Made by a program: the position numbers and the translations under genes
Shown here: in pieces, positions 17,544-25,808 of the stretch
Numbering within the stretch: position 1 is the stretch's first letter
Layout: each line of letters starts with the position of its first letter
Virus record (IMG/VR): IMGVR_UViG_3300047548_001851
Coordinates: 1-39,392 of that record
DNA length: 39,392 nucleotides
From: a virus
Reading direction: 5' to 3' (one strand)
Notes under the pieces: generated by a model
The model's input: only the letters and a program-made list of their open reading frames with translations
Told to the model about the DNA's origin: nothing
Database searches by the model: none

Positions 17544-18031
17544 TTTAATTTCTTTTTGAACTCGGCTCTTTCCTCTAGTAACATATTGATCAGTTCCTCT
17601 TGGCGGCGTGATTTTTCGAGGTCATGCTGGATCCATGTCTTCACCTGTGCAACGAGCTGATGAAACTCTTCTTTCAACTCTTCCTGGTCGCGTTTCGCAT
17701 TTAATAATACTTCCTTCACTTCTTCCGGAGAAAGTTCAAGTTCGATGGATTCTATTGGTCTAGAATCTGCATTCTTCATTATAGAATCTAATGACTCTCC
17801 ATTCTGGTATCGATCAACCATTGATAGTAGATCAATCTCCAATACTCTGTTAATCTCGATAATCATATCAGAACGCATGCTTCCTGCGATTACGCGCTTA
17901 TTGAAATTAGCAGGTTTACTCCCAATCATTTCCGCAATTCTTCTTTGAGACAAACCTTTATAGTCCATGTAAGCCAAAAGCACAGTTCTAAGGGCCTCCT
18001 TGCGTTTTTCTTTTTGCAACTCTGAATCCAT
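17540..18031 (-). CDS. CI-like phage repressor (XRE-type HTH)
   Basis: 163 residues from the ATG at 18031; the frame stays open further upstream, but those codons cross the operator region. An HTH lies at about residues 28-60 (KGLSQRRIAEMIGSKPANFN then KRVIAG). Instead of a LexA/CI peptidase domain the C-terminal half is a long charged coiled coil, so induction by self-cleavage is unlikely. It is divergent from the early operon and is the natural candidate for the lysogeny repressor. It is co-transcribed with the membrane-anchored winged-helix gene. Confidence 0.75.
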   Translation of the reverse strand: MDSELQKEKRKEALRTVLLAYMDYKGLSQRRIAEMIGSKPANFNKRVIAGSMRSDMIIEINRVLEIDLLSMVDRYQNGESLDSIMKNADSRPIESIELELSPEEVKEVLLNAKRDQEELKEEFHQLVAQVKTWIQHDLEKSRRQEELINMLLEERAEFKKKLK

Positions 18032-18188
18032 ATCGCAAAAATCACTGCACTTAAGTATTTGATTTGTAGACAAATGGATATTTATTGAGTACTTTTTATA
18101 CTTTTTTCTTGGTTTCGTATACTTTTTATATACATATTTGCCTCGTGTTGTAGACAAAAAAGATACAACCCTAGCTAAAAAGTATGCC
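18032..18188. promoter_or_regulatory. Divergent repressor/early operator region
   Basis: Two copies of the palindrome TTGTAGACAA lie at 18064-18073 and 18148-18157, 84 bases apart (about eight helical turns), which would allow a looped repressor complex. Between them ACTTTTTATA occurs at 18091 and 18121, 30 bases apart, each within an imperfect inverted repeat (AGTAC..ATACT and GTATA..TATAC). An inverted copy (TAAAAAGTATG) lies just before the early ATG. Two site classes beside two divergent HTH genes resemble a CI/Cro switch. No clear TAnnTTTG box was found. Confidence 0.6.
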
Positions 18189-18431
18189 ATGACGAAAAGA
18201 GACTTAATAAAACTCAGAAATAGACTGCCAAAAAAGTATACAGAAGAAATCATATCTGAGCTGCCATCAGGAATGAAATTCAGCCCTGTATACATCAAGA
18301 AGGTATTAAGCGGAGAGAGAAGTAACGAGCATATTCTAAGAGCTGCAATCATCGTAGCTGAACGAAACGATAAAGTCAGAAAACAACTCAAACTGGCTGC
18401 TCAAGGAAAAATTTCAATTGCGAAAATTTAA
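18189..18431 (+). CDS. Cro-like small HTH regulator, first early gene
   Basis: 80 residues from the ATG at 18189; a TTG at 18138 would run through the operators. The pattern LPKKYTEEIISEL followed by SPVYIKKVLSGERSNEHIL matches small Bacteroidota HTH regulators in which an LP..Y start is followed by a turn and a recognition helix ending in VL.G.R. It is divergent from the repressor gene and heads the early operon, the usual place of Cro. Likely it shuts off repressor synthesis during lytic growth. Confidence 0.65.
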   Translation: MTKRDLIKLRNRLPKKYTEEIISELPSGMKFSPVYIKKVLSGERSNEHILRAAIIVAERNDKVRKQLKLAAQGKISIAKI

Positions 18432-18435
18432 TCTT

Positions 18436-18765
18436 ATGAATACTGAGTCTTACCAAATAATCCTAGCCAAAAGAGACCTTCATCATCTCTTTCATTCTAA
18501 GGGATATGTGTTGAGCACCGATACGTCTCGATTGAACTTTTTGACATTTAAAGTAAAGGGTAAAGAAGTAAATGACGAGCTCGTAAACACTATGATTTTG
18601 GCAATTCGAGTTGTTCAGAATCATAAATTAAATCTAAACTCAATATGGATAAGGTCAGCGTATTGTGGATTCACAATAAGAAACCCCTTCAGTTGCAATC
18701 CAATTGATAAAGCACCACAAGAATTCGACAAACTAAAGTTCAATCTTCAAACTGAGCAGCCATGA
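18436..18765 (+). CDS. Early protein, unknown
   Basis: 109 residues from the ATG at 18436; an earlier in-frame TTG at 18418 overlaps the previous gene. Soluble, mixed alpha/beta, basic, no recognised domain. Second gene of the early operon and overlapping the next gene by 4 bases. Early phage genes here often encode host-takeover factors, but nothing in this sequence supports a specific one. Confidence 0.5.
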   Translation: MNTESYQIILAKRDLHHLFHSKGYVLSTDTSRLNFLTFKVKGKEVNDELVNTMILAIRVVQNHKLNLNSIWIRSAYCGFTIRNPFSCNPIDKAPQEFDKLKFNLQTEQP

Positions 18766-19124
18766 AACACACACCAACACCGTGGGTAACTCGGGATTAC
18801 GGAGCTGAAGTGCTAATTCTGAACGAAAATCTAGATGACCGTGTTGCCGATGTTTTTGAAACAGGAGACGCCGAGCGCATCGTCGCTTGCGTGAATGCGA
18901 TGGCGGGTATTGACAATCCAGAGCAGTGGATAGCCGTGGCAAAAACTCACATGAATGCTAGTGAAGCTCAGGCAAAACAAAATAAGCGATTACAAGACCA
19001 ACTCGATCAGCTCGGAAAAATCGCGCTTGCGATAGCTAATTACGTGCGTCCGCTTGAGGAGCAGGTAAATATGAAAAGAACCATCAATGCTATCCTAGGC
19101 AATAAAGCAGGAGGTAGCAAATGA
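18762..19124 (+). CDS. Conserved early phage protein (PTPW / DAERIVACVNA type)
   Basis: 120 residues. The opening KHTPTPWVTRDYG and the later DAERIVACVNAMAGI are a pattern shared by many small phage early proteins of unknown function. The C-terminal half is a coiled coil (NKRLQDQLDQLGK). Its start overlaps the previous stop by 4 bases and its stop overlaps the next start, so translation is coupled. Function unknown, though the family is widespread in replication-region neighbourhoods. Confidence 0.6.
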   Translation: MKHTPTPWVTRDYGAEVLILNENLDDRVADVFETGDAERIVACVNAMAGIDNPEQWIAVAKTHMNASEAQAKQNKRLQDQLDQLGKIALAIANYVRPLEEQVNMKRTINAILGNKAGGSK

Positions 19125-19459
19125 TAAGCGTTCCATCTTCATTCAGATCTCTTCCTGATTACATTCCATCACAAACTGGAGTAAGCGCAAAAAAATTCAT
19201 CGAAAAGACATTGCGCGTTCGTGCAAGACTGATTGCAGAGAATAAAGGCAATATGCACCAATCAGTGCTATCAGCTTACGATAACGTGCTCAATTGGTAC
19301 CGCTTCTGGAAGCCAACAGAAGAGCAATGTGCGGCATACGTTCATCGTCATCGCGATCTATTCGATTTGATCATTCCTGGCATGCATTCTAAATGCCACA
19401 AAGCTTTCCTCAACGAACTAAACCTTATCACCAATGGAATCACCTGTACGACCATCTAA
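19121..19459 (+). CDS. Early protein, unknown
   Basis: 112 residues, ATGA overlap with the preceding gene. Basic and helical, with several Trp, His and Cys residues in the second half (HRHRDLFDLIIPGMHSKCH) that might bind a metal, though no known finger pattern is met. Part of a run of small overlapping early genes. Confidence 0.45.
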   Translation: MISVPSSFRSLPDYIPSQTGVSAKKFIEKTLRVRARLIAENKGNMHQSVLSAYDNVLNWYRFWKPTEEQCAAYVHRHRDLFDLIIPGMHSKCHKAFLNELNLITNGITCTTI

Positions 19460-19703
19460 TTCACCTTGGATCTCCGCGCTTTCTGGACCAACGGACAGAT
19501 GCAGAAAAAATGCGAAAAATATCCTTCTGAAGCAAGCCACGGAAACATTGGAGCTGTATGCAAAAGATCTCTCTGATCGCATCGAAAATGAAATGATTCA
19601 ATCATCCATGCCACAAGGGTTACTATACACAGAAATGATGCGTGATGTGGCCATAGAAATCATTGAAGAGAGAAAATCAAATCAACCATATCATGAAAAT
19701 TAA
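19434..19703 (+). CDS. Early protein, unknown
   Basis: 89 residues, overlapping the previous gene by 26 bases in another frame. A Pro/Ser-rich start is followed by a helical body (KQATETLELYAKDLSDRIE). An alternative shorter start is possible, because the first 25 residues lie in the overlap and look unstructured. No family recognised. Confidence 0.4.
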   Translation: MESPVRPSNSPWISALSGPTDRCRKNAKNILLKQATETLELYAKDLSDRIENEMIQSSMPQGLLYTEMMRDVAIEIIEERKSNQPYHEN

Positions 19704-19803
19704 AATCGTTTCTGGGCTTCGATTGCTGCTGACAACAGCAGGTATTGGAGCTCTTGTAATGCACTTCACATTTCAACTCATTTCAAACTCACTTATAGCA
19801 TGA
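19693..19803 (+). CDS. 36-residue membrane peptide
   Basis: A very short ORF with ATG at 19693 and TGA at 19801-19803. The product has a basic start (MKIKIVSGLR) and one hydrophobic helix through residues 11-30. Its start overlaps the gene before by 11 bases and its stop overlaps the next ATG (ATGA), which argues for real coupled translation. Small phage membrane peptides can affect host membrane proteins or lysis timing; no specific role can be assigned. Confidence 0.4.
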   Translation: MKIKIVSGLRLLLTTAGIGALVMHFTFQLISNSLIA

Positions 19804-20195
19804 AAAAAATGGTTCTCATAACAGGAAATCTGAGCAGCTCTAAGCATTTGGTAGAACTGCGAAAAATGCAATTCAAACTCCGCGAAAACAAGGTGCCTGT
19901 TTGCAGCATTCTTGATTTTGCGAGAGAGGGAGAAAATGCCCCAAACTTTCATCAGATGCTAGACATTCAGAGCTTCTTCGCGCTAAATGTAAAATATCTA
20001 GTCATTGGAGATCTGAGCGATGAAAACCCGATCAACGTCCGACTGCTAGAAATCGCGAAGCGGTTCAATGTACAAGTGATCAACTATCGCGACATCGTAC
20101 TTACAGGAAAGAACCCCTTTAAAAAATCATTCATCGAACGATTTGATGAGATTTTGAAACCATGGTTCACCAATCCAATGAAGCGCTTATCGTGA
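19800..20195 (+). CDS. Early protein with a Rossmann-like look
   Basis: 131 residues. VLITGNLSSSKHLVELRKMQF at the start and KYLVIGDLSDENPINVRLLE later give alternating beta strands and helices, similar to small nucleotide-binding or deoxyribosyltransferase-like folds. The catalytic residues of those families are not evident, so no activity is claimed. Overlaps the 36-residue peptide gene at its start and the next gene by 34 bases. Confidence 0.45.
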   Translation: MKKMVLITGNLSSSKHLVELRKMQFKLRENKVPVCSILDFAREGENAPNFHQMLDIQSFFALNVKYLVIGDLSDENPINVRLLEIAKRFNVQVINYRDIVLTGKNPFKKSFIERFDEILKPWFTNPMKRLS

Positions 20196-20437
20196 GATTG
20201 TCGCAAGCATACATGATTAATGCGATTGGCACCAATGGTAGCCTATGCGCAATGTATGTGACTAAGGAGCGATTCGATCAAGAAGAAGAAGAAATGTTAC
20301 GCTCCTACGTATCTAAAGAGCTCAATGGTTTGATCAATTATAGTATTAATCACTTATCACAATGGGAAGTTGAACAGATGGAAAAGCCGGTGCCGAAAGT
20401 GAAGTACATCAAGCAATTCAACTTGTCTCATAAATAG
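20162..20437 (+). CDS. Early protein, unknown
   Basis: 91 residues, overlapping the previous gene by 34 bases. The first 15 residues fall in the overlap; a start at a later Met (MINAIGTNG) is also possible. Acidic centre (DQEEEEM) and a helical body, soluble. No recognised domain. Confidence 0.4.
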   Translation: MVHQSNEALIVRLSQAYMINAIGTNGSLCAMYVTKERFDQEEEEMLRSYVSKELNGLINYSINHLSQWEVEQMEKPVPKVKYIKQFNLSHK

Positions 20438-20455
20438 CTTAACCAATCAACGTAT

Positions 20456-20863
20456 ATGCAACTCAACCGTGCAAGGGTTATCGTTCAAGAGGTAACCGAG
20501 TGGGTGAACTACCACTTTAAAAAAGGACCACAACCTGCAAATCGTATTAACTACACACTATTCGAAATTTCGAAGGCGGCAGAAACAGTAAAACTCAACA
20601 ATCTGGTGCTGGCCAACAGCAAGCACAAAGGCAAAATCATGGCGGTGCCAAAAGACGAAATGATTGCTGGTGCATTTCTCGCACATGCACTCATTGGAAT
20701 GGAAGAAGGAAGCAGGCTAGAGATTGCCAGTAATGGAGTCAATCGAGTAGTTGTTTACGGACCAGAAAAAAAGCAAGTGATTGTTTCTTCAAATCAATTG
20801 CGTTTGGATGATGCAATCAAGGCAGCTACCAGTGGACAAGGACTTGTAATTGTGAGGGGGTAA
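20456..20863 (+). CDS. Early protein before the primase, unknown
   Basis: 135 residues, starting at the ATG at 20456. Basic N-terminal helix and a beta-rich C-terminal half (SRLEIASNGVNRVVVYGPEKK). It lies directly ahead of the primase-helicase, with a GAGGGGG ribosome site for that gene at its 3' end. It may be a replication accessory such as an ssDNA-binding or loader protein, but this rests only on position. Confidence 0.45.
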   Translation: MQLNRARVIVQEVTEWVNYHFKKGPQPANRINYTLFEISKAAETVKLNNLVLANSKHKGKIMAVPKDEMIAGAFLAHALIGMEEGSRLEIASNGVNRVVVYGPEKKQVIVSSNQLRLDDAIKAATSGQGLVIVRG

Positions 20864-20864
20864 T

Positions 20865-23800
20865 ATGATTGATGCCTCATCCATTCAAGAAGTCCGGGAT
20901 AAAATGGACATCGTTGAGATTGGACTAAAGCTCGTAAGCGGCCTAAAGAAATCAGGTGCCTCATACAAAGCGAAGAGTCCATTTGTCAACGAAAAATCTG
21001 CAAGCTTTTTCATCAATGAATCCAAGCAAATATTCAAGTGCTTCTCTTCTGGAAAAGGTGGTGATGCCATAAAGCTTGTGATGGAAGTTGAGAAGCTTGA
21101 TTTCATCGACGCTGTTCGATGGATTGCTGAATTTCAAAAAATAGAACTGCGCGATACAAGCACAGCGGAAGCGCCAGAGGTAACTCAAGAGCGTAAGGAT
21201 AAATTCGCTCGGGCGCATAAACTATTATTGGCCACACTTGGAAAGTGGACGACACACGCTAAGGATTCAAAAGTGTTTGCCGAATGGTGCGCGGCTCGAA
21301 AAATCACTCGTGATGATGTGATTCAATGGGGAATTGCACAAGCTCCTGATGAGTTTCAATTCATCACGCCGCTCGTTGTGAATTCTGACAATCGTGAACT
21401 GGCATTGGAGCTTGGCATCATTAAGGAGAAAAACGCGAAGGCTTACGATACGTACCGCAATCGAATCATATTTCCTATCCATGGCAAGAAAGGATCTCTG
21501 ATTGGATTTGGCGGCAGACTTATATCGTCGGACAAAGAGCAGCCCAAGTATATCAATCCATCTGAAAGTTTCCTGTATGATAAAAGCGATGTGCTTTACG
21601 GTTGGCACTTCGCGGAAAGATCGATTAGACAAACTGGGCGAGTGTTAGTAGTTGAGGGGTACGTTGATACCATCGCTTTGCATCGCGTGTCGCTTACCAA
21701 TGTGGTGGCGACATGCGGCACGGCGATCACCGAAAAACAGGCGCGAATTTTAAGCCGTTCCGCTTCGGAGGCAGTAATTCTCATGGATGGTGATTCCGCA
21801 GGAATTAAAGCCGCAAGACGCGCAATTGAAGTATTACTTCCAACAGGAATGGAAGTAAAGGTTTGCACCATACCTGATGGAAGAGATCCCGATGACATTG
21901 TTAGAGCGTTGATGCCAGATGCGGATGATTCCGGTGATTACTCCATCAGCGAGGACATGCTGAAGGCAATCAGTGATCAAGTCCAAAAGGAAATTGATCT
22001 GCACACGAGAAGTGCATTTGAATGGCTGTGGTTGCAGCATGGCGTACACGCTACTGCACCAAAAACAAGAGCTGAATTTTTAAAAGAAACAGGAAGATTG
22101 CTATCGCTCATTCCAGATGAAGTAATCCGCGAAGAATACACCAAGGCCACAGCTTCATTCATAGGTGAAACCGTGCGCAATCTCACCAAGATTGTGGACA
22201 AGGAAATCAATGTGGCGCTTTCCAAAGATCTTGCGAAGAAGCAAGTGAAAAAGCAGGTGGCTGCTGATGAAGATTTTGGAATCGAAGAAGGTGAATTCCT
22301 ACCAGATTGGGCCATGCCACATGCGAAAATTCTCAAGCGCCAACTGTTCTTACAAAAGGAGAATCATGAAGCACGCTGGCCAATAGGAATATACTTTCCT
22401 CCAGTTAAGGGAAATGCACCTGTATTCATGGGATTGGAGCGCGCCACGAACTTTTGCATGAAGCCACTCTATCAGATCAAGGATGAACGCAATGGGCGCT
22501 GGCTTGTGAATCTTCGTACCAACGATGGAGAGAGTTACATCGAAATTCCAGATGGAGCATTGGTGGAGCAAAACACATTCTTAAAAGTACTGGTACCGAG
22601 AAGATGTCACCCCTATCCAGTCTTCGGAAAATTCCACTATACATATCTGGTGGCATCGCTCATGCAAGATTCACAAGAATGCTTTGAGCTAAATACACTA
22701 GGGCATCAACCGGAAGACTTCTTTGCCTATTCGAATGCAGTGATGTACGTCGAAGATGGTGGCATCCAACTGCGAGAGTACGATACACTGGGCGTCGTGA
22801 AGATTAAGAATAAGAACTACATGTCTCCTGGTGTAAGTGCTGCAAGAATCGGCGGACGTGAGGAGAATAATGTATATGAGAATGATTTGTACCTGAAGTA
22901 TGTGAACACGCAGGTTTCATTCTCAGAATGGGCAGCGATATTTAATCGTGTGTATGATGATCACGGAATGTTTGGAATTGCATTCGTTTTCCTGAGCATC
23001 TACAAGGACATGATTTATCGCATTGGTGCGAAATGTCCGCTGCTCTATTTATATGGGCCCAAAGGATCGGGAAAGAGCGCCATGGGTGAATCAATCATGT
23101 TCCTCTTCTTCTCGGGAAAGAATGCCGAAGGTCGATTGATACAGGCGGTGAATATGTCCGGTGGTATGATCACAGACTTTGCACTAGCGTCCGCGCTGCA
23201 GCGCTTTCGTAATTGTCCGCGACTATTCAACGAGTATGATCCTGCAATGACGGACATCAAGTATCGCGGATGGTTCAAGGCGGCATTTGATGGAGAAGGC
23301 CGTGAGCGTGGCTCCGGTGATAGTGGAAGCAAGCGAAAAACAGAAGTAATGAAGGTGCAGGGCACGATCATGATTGCTGGGCAGTATATGGATTCTGGTG
23401 ACGATGGAGCGGTAATGACGCGATCGATAAATCTTCAATTTTCAGAAGAGAAAAACAAAAATCGCAGTCAGCAGCAAAAGGATGATTATATGCGCCTTCA
23501 TGAACTTGAATCCAATGGACTTGCTGGATGTTTGAAAGAGCTGATCAGTATTAGGAGCTATGTGTGGGAGCATTTGAAATCTCGCTTTTACGAGGTGAAA
23601 AAGAAAATGACCGCTGATGCCAAAAGCAAGCGCGGAGCATCAGTAGAAGAGCGCCTTCTTAACAACTATGCGCTGTGTTATTCATTCAGCGAAATAGTGA
23701 ATGAGAAGATTCAACTGCCATACACTATGCGCGAGCTGTATGATGATTGTATTCGAAGAATGGTTGAGCTCAGCTCGTTAATCAGTGATGGATCGGTGAT

Positions 23801-24242
23801 CAATCGATTCTGGGAGGTGATTGAATTCTGCGTCGATTCTGGACAATTAGCGGCGGATAAGGAATTCGATGTACAGCACAGGATGGAAGTGACTATTCGC
23901 ACATCCGCAGGCAACATCGAAAAGAAATTCCCTGTGCGCAAGAGGCTGCTCTTTATCCGACTTAGCCCGATGTATGCGGCATATTCCAAGGAAGTGCGCC
24001 TGCGCTCACAGAAGCCATACGACGAAACTACAATCGAAACCTATCTGAAAGATACACCCTACTACATCGGAAGTTGCCCTAGGCACTACTTCACATCGAA
24101 GGAGACATCAGCATACGTTTTCGACTTGGAAATGATGGAGGGCTATGGAATTAGACTCTTCGCGCAGTCAAAACCTACTCAAGAAAAAGACACAACGCAG
24201 CTCAGTTTGAGCGAAAATCAATCAGACGATTTACCATTTTAA
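20865..24242 (+). CDS. Primase-helicase with degenerate zinc finger
   Basis: 1125 residues, with a GAGGGGG ribosome site 4 bases before the ATG. Residues 1-90 match the DnaG CHC2 zinc-binding domain, but KSPFV replaces CPFH and KCFSSG replaces CFGCG, so three of four zinc ligands are lost. A DnaG-type RNA polymerase core follows. The TOPRIM part is intact, with VLVVEGYVD near 264 (Glu) and VILMDGDSAG near 310 (Asp-x-Asp). The C-terminal half has Walker A GPKGSGKS near 730 and a Walker-B-like RLFNEYD near 790. It would prime and unwind phage DNA in one polypeptide. It is by far the largest early gene and the centre of the replication module. Confidence 0.85.
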   Translation: MIDASSIQEVRDKMDIVEIGLKLVSGLKKSGASYKAKSPFVNEKSASFFINESKQIFKCFSSGKGGDAIKLVMEVEKLDFIDAVRWIAEFQKIELRDTSTAEAPEVTQERKDKFARAHKLLLATLGKWTTHAKDSKVFAEWCAARKITRDDVIQWGIAQAPDEFQFITPLVVNSDNRELALELGIIKEKNAKAYDTYRNRIIFPIHGKKGSLIGFGGRLISSDKEQPKYINPSESFLYDKSDVLYGWHFAERSIRQTGRVLVVEGYVDTIALHRVSLTNVVATCGTAITEKQARILSRSASEAVILMDGDSAGIKAARRAIEVLLPTGMEVKVCTIPDGRDPDDIVRALMPDADDSGDYSISEDMLKAISDQVQKEIDLHTRSAFEWLWLQHGVHATAPKTRAEFLKETGRLLSLIPDEVIREEYTKATASFIGETVRNLTKIVDKEINVALSKDLAKKQVKKQVAADEDFGIEEGEFLPDWAMPHAKILKRQLFLQKENHEARWPIGIYFPPVKGNAPVFMGLERATNFCMKPLYQIKDERNGRWLVNLRTNDGESYIEIPDGALVEQNTFLKVLVPRRCHPYPVFGKFHYTYLVASLMQDSQECFELNTLGHQPEDFFAYSNAVMYVEDGGIQLREYDTLGVVKIKNKNYMSPGVSAARIGGREENNVYENDLYLKYVNTQVSFSEWAAIFNRVYDDHGMFGIAFVFLSIYKDMIYRIGAKCPLLYLYGPKGSGKSAMGESIMFLFFSGKNAEGRLIQAVNMSGGMITDFALASALQRFRNCPRLFNEYDPAMTDIKYRGWFKAAFDGEGRERGSGDSGSKRKTEVMKVQGTIMIAGQYMDSGDDGAVMTRSINLQFSEEKNKNRSQQQKDDYMRLHELESNGLAGCLKELISIRSYVWEHLKSRFYEVKKKMTADAKSKRGASVEERLLNNYALCYSFSEIVNEKIQLPYTMRELYDDCIRRMVELSSLISDGSVINRFWEVIEFCVDSGQLAADKEFDVQHRMEVTIRTSAGNIEKKFPVRKRLLFIRLSPMYAAYSKEVRLRSQKPYDETTIETYLKDTPYYIGSCPRHYFTSKETSAYVFDLEMMEGYGIRLFAQSKPTQEKDTTQLSLSENQSDDLPF

Positions 24243-24256
24243 ACCCTTATACCCTT

Positions 24257-24667
24257 ATGAAACAAAAAGTATCATTCGACTATGATGGCACCTTAACTCG
24301 TGATGAGGTAAAGCAGTATGCCATAGAACTATTGCAGCGTGGAATAAGCATCGACATCCACAGCAGACGATCACAAGATGATCACTTTCCAACCCAGCAT
24401 GATGACATTCTCCACTTCGGAGGCAGCTTAATGCAATATTCCAGAAAGCAAGCCATGGTAGAGGTGCACTTATGCGGCATGGACAAGGTGCGCATGATCA
24501 ACGAAAGCGGCGCAATATGGCACCTTGATGATGAAGCTTGGGAGATTGATATGATCAATCGAAAATCGAATTATGGAACTGTTGGAATCCATTATCGTGT
24601 TGCCGATGATTTTAGATCCATCTGCGAATTATTCATCCAAAAAAAACTTCAAGGCCATGCCGGATAA
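24257..24667 (+). CDS. HAD-superfamily phosphatase-like protein
   Basis: 136 residues. SFDYDGTLT at residues 5-13 is HAD motif I (DxDGT, nucleophile Asp7). A later LDDEAWEIDMI could supply motif IV acids. The size fits a capless HAD such as a 5'-nucleotidase or the phosphatase half of polynucleotide kinase. A role in nucleotide or DNA-end metabolism is likely, given the adjacent primase-helicase. The exact substrate is unknown. Confidence 0.7.
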   Translation: MKQKVSFDYDGTLTRDEVKQYAIELLQRGISIDIHSRRSQDDHFPTQHDDILHFGGSLMQYSRKQAMVEVHLCGMDKVRMINESGAIWHLDDEAWEIDMINRKSNYGTVGIHYRVADDFRSICELFIQKKLQGHAG

Positions 24668-24962
24668 AGCATACTTCGAAAAGAATAAGATTGCTATTCG
24701 CTTTGAAAGTTTCGATGAGTACAAGCAAATCTGCGAAAGGATTGAAGGTAAAAAATACTGTGACAATCCTCGTATTGAATGGAAAAACGGATGGACATCA
24801 TTCTATCACGAGAAAAGGCCAAACGGCGTAACCTGGGTAGGATGGACACAAGAATCTGAAGACGCTCGAATTCAAGAATATCAAGTAATAACATTCGATG
24901 AGTTTTTATTCCTCACCTCAGATGATTCTGTCGAAAACATACTTAACACGCAAATGAAATGA
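24657..24962 (+). CDS. Early protein, unknown
   Basis: 101 residues from the ATG at 24657, overlapping the HAD gene by 11 bases; an earlier in-frame start at 24573 lies within that gene. Aromatic-rich, acidic C-terminus (DDSVENILN), soluble. Overlaps the next gene by 4 bases. No recognised domain. Confidence 0.5.
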   Translation: MPDKAYFEKNKIAIRFESFDEYKQICERIEGKKYCDNPRIEWKNGWTSFYHEKRPNGVTWVGWTQESEDARIQEYQVITFDEFLFLTSDDSVENILNTQMK

Positions 24963-25570
24963 AAGCACATCCAATATTATTCAACACCGAAATGGTGCAA
25001 GCGATTCTCGACGGGAGAAAAACGCAGACGAGACGTATTTGTAAACATCAATATTGGTCACACTCAGAGCTTACGGATGTAAATCGTAACGGCATATTTC
25101 AAAAGGTGGATAGAAGGGTGTCCTGCCCATACGGCAATGTAGGTGACGTGCTCTGGGTGAGGGAGACTTGGTGCCTTACAACTCCATATGGACCAGAGGA
25201 ATATTATTTTGGTTACAAAACATCAAGCCAGACTGAAATCAAAGCTTCTGAAAAGTACAATTACTACTCACCCGATGAATGGAAACCTTCCATCCATATG
25301 CCAAAAGAAGCATGTAGGATTTTTCTTCGAATCACGAATATTCGAGTGGAGCGGTTGCAGGATATCTCAGAGGATGATGCTATAAAGGAAGGAGTCCAAA
25401 AAATAGCTTATGGATACAAGCATTATACATTTAAGGGAGCATCTGCAGAGCATGCAAGACATAGCTTTCTAACATTGTGGAAATCCATCAACGGATCTGA
25501 ATCATGGGAGGCCAATCCTTGGGTGTGGGTGATAGAGTTTGAGCGCACGGTTAAACCTGAAAACTTTTAA
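24959..25570 (+). CDS. ASCH-domain-like phage protein
   Basis: 203 residues. The start HPILFNTEMVQAILDGRKTQTRR, the central GDVLWVRETW and the later IRVERLQDISEDDAIKEG are the hallmark segments of a large family of phage proteins often called phage morphogenetic or ASCH-like proteins. The ASCH fold is a beta barrel that binds RNA or modified nucleotides. WEANPWVWVIEFE closes the barrel. It overlaps the previous gene (ATGA). The role in the phage is not established. It is common in early regions, so it may act on nucleic acids and not in assembly. Confidence 0.75.
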   Translation: MKAHPILFNTEMVQAILDGRKTQTRRICKHQYWSHSELTDVNRNGIFQKVDRRVSCPYGNVGDVLWVRETWCLTTPYGPEEYYFGYKTSSQTEIKASEKYNYYSPDEWKPSIHMPKEACRIFLRITNIRVERLQDISEDDAIKEGVQKIAYGYKHYTFKGASAEHARHSFLTLWKSINGSESWEANPWVWVIEFERTVKPENF

Positions 25571-25573
25571 GCC

Positions 25574-25801
25574 ATGTCAGCGACTATCTCAGATGTATCG
25601 CGCCTTGATATTACAAAGGGCAGCAAGTGGAAGAGCGTCACCGGTGAAGTGGCGGTGGTGATCAATCGCTATCACGACTGGGATACGAAACAAGCCACTT
25701 CATTTGAATTGTACCTGTGGAATAAAGGCACATTCATCACCATCGAAGCAAATAAATTCTGCGAAGCAATCAAATCAAATAATTATTCACGAATTCAATA
25801 A
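25574..25801 (+). CDS. Small early protein, unknown
   Basis: 75 residues. The sequence GSKWKSVTGEVAVVINRYHD suggests a small beta barrel or SH3-like fold. Soluble, basic. Three bases after the ASCH gene stop. No known family. Confidence 0.45.
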   Translation: MSATISDVSRLDITKGSKWKSVTGEVAVVINRYHDWDTKQATSFELYLWNKGTFITIEANKFCEAIKSNNYSRIQ

Positions 25802-25808
25802 TACCCTA

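Noticed and set aside
16160-20449. 14-base repeat AGCTTAACCAATCA at 16160 and 20436
   Set aside because: One pair of this length is expected by chance in an AT-rich 39-kb sequence, and the two contexts differ.
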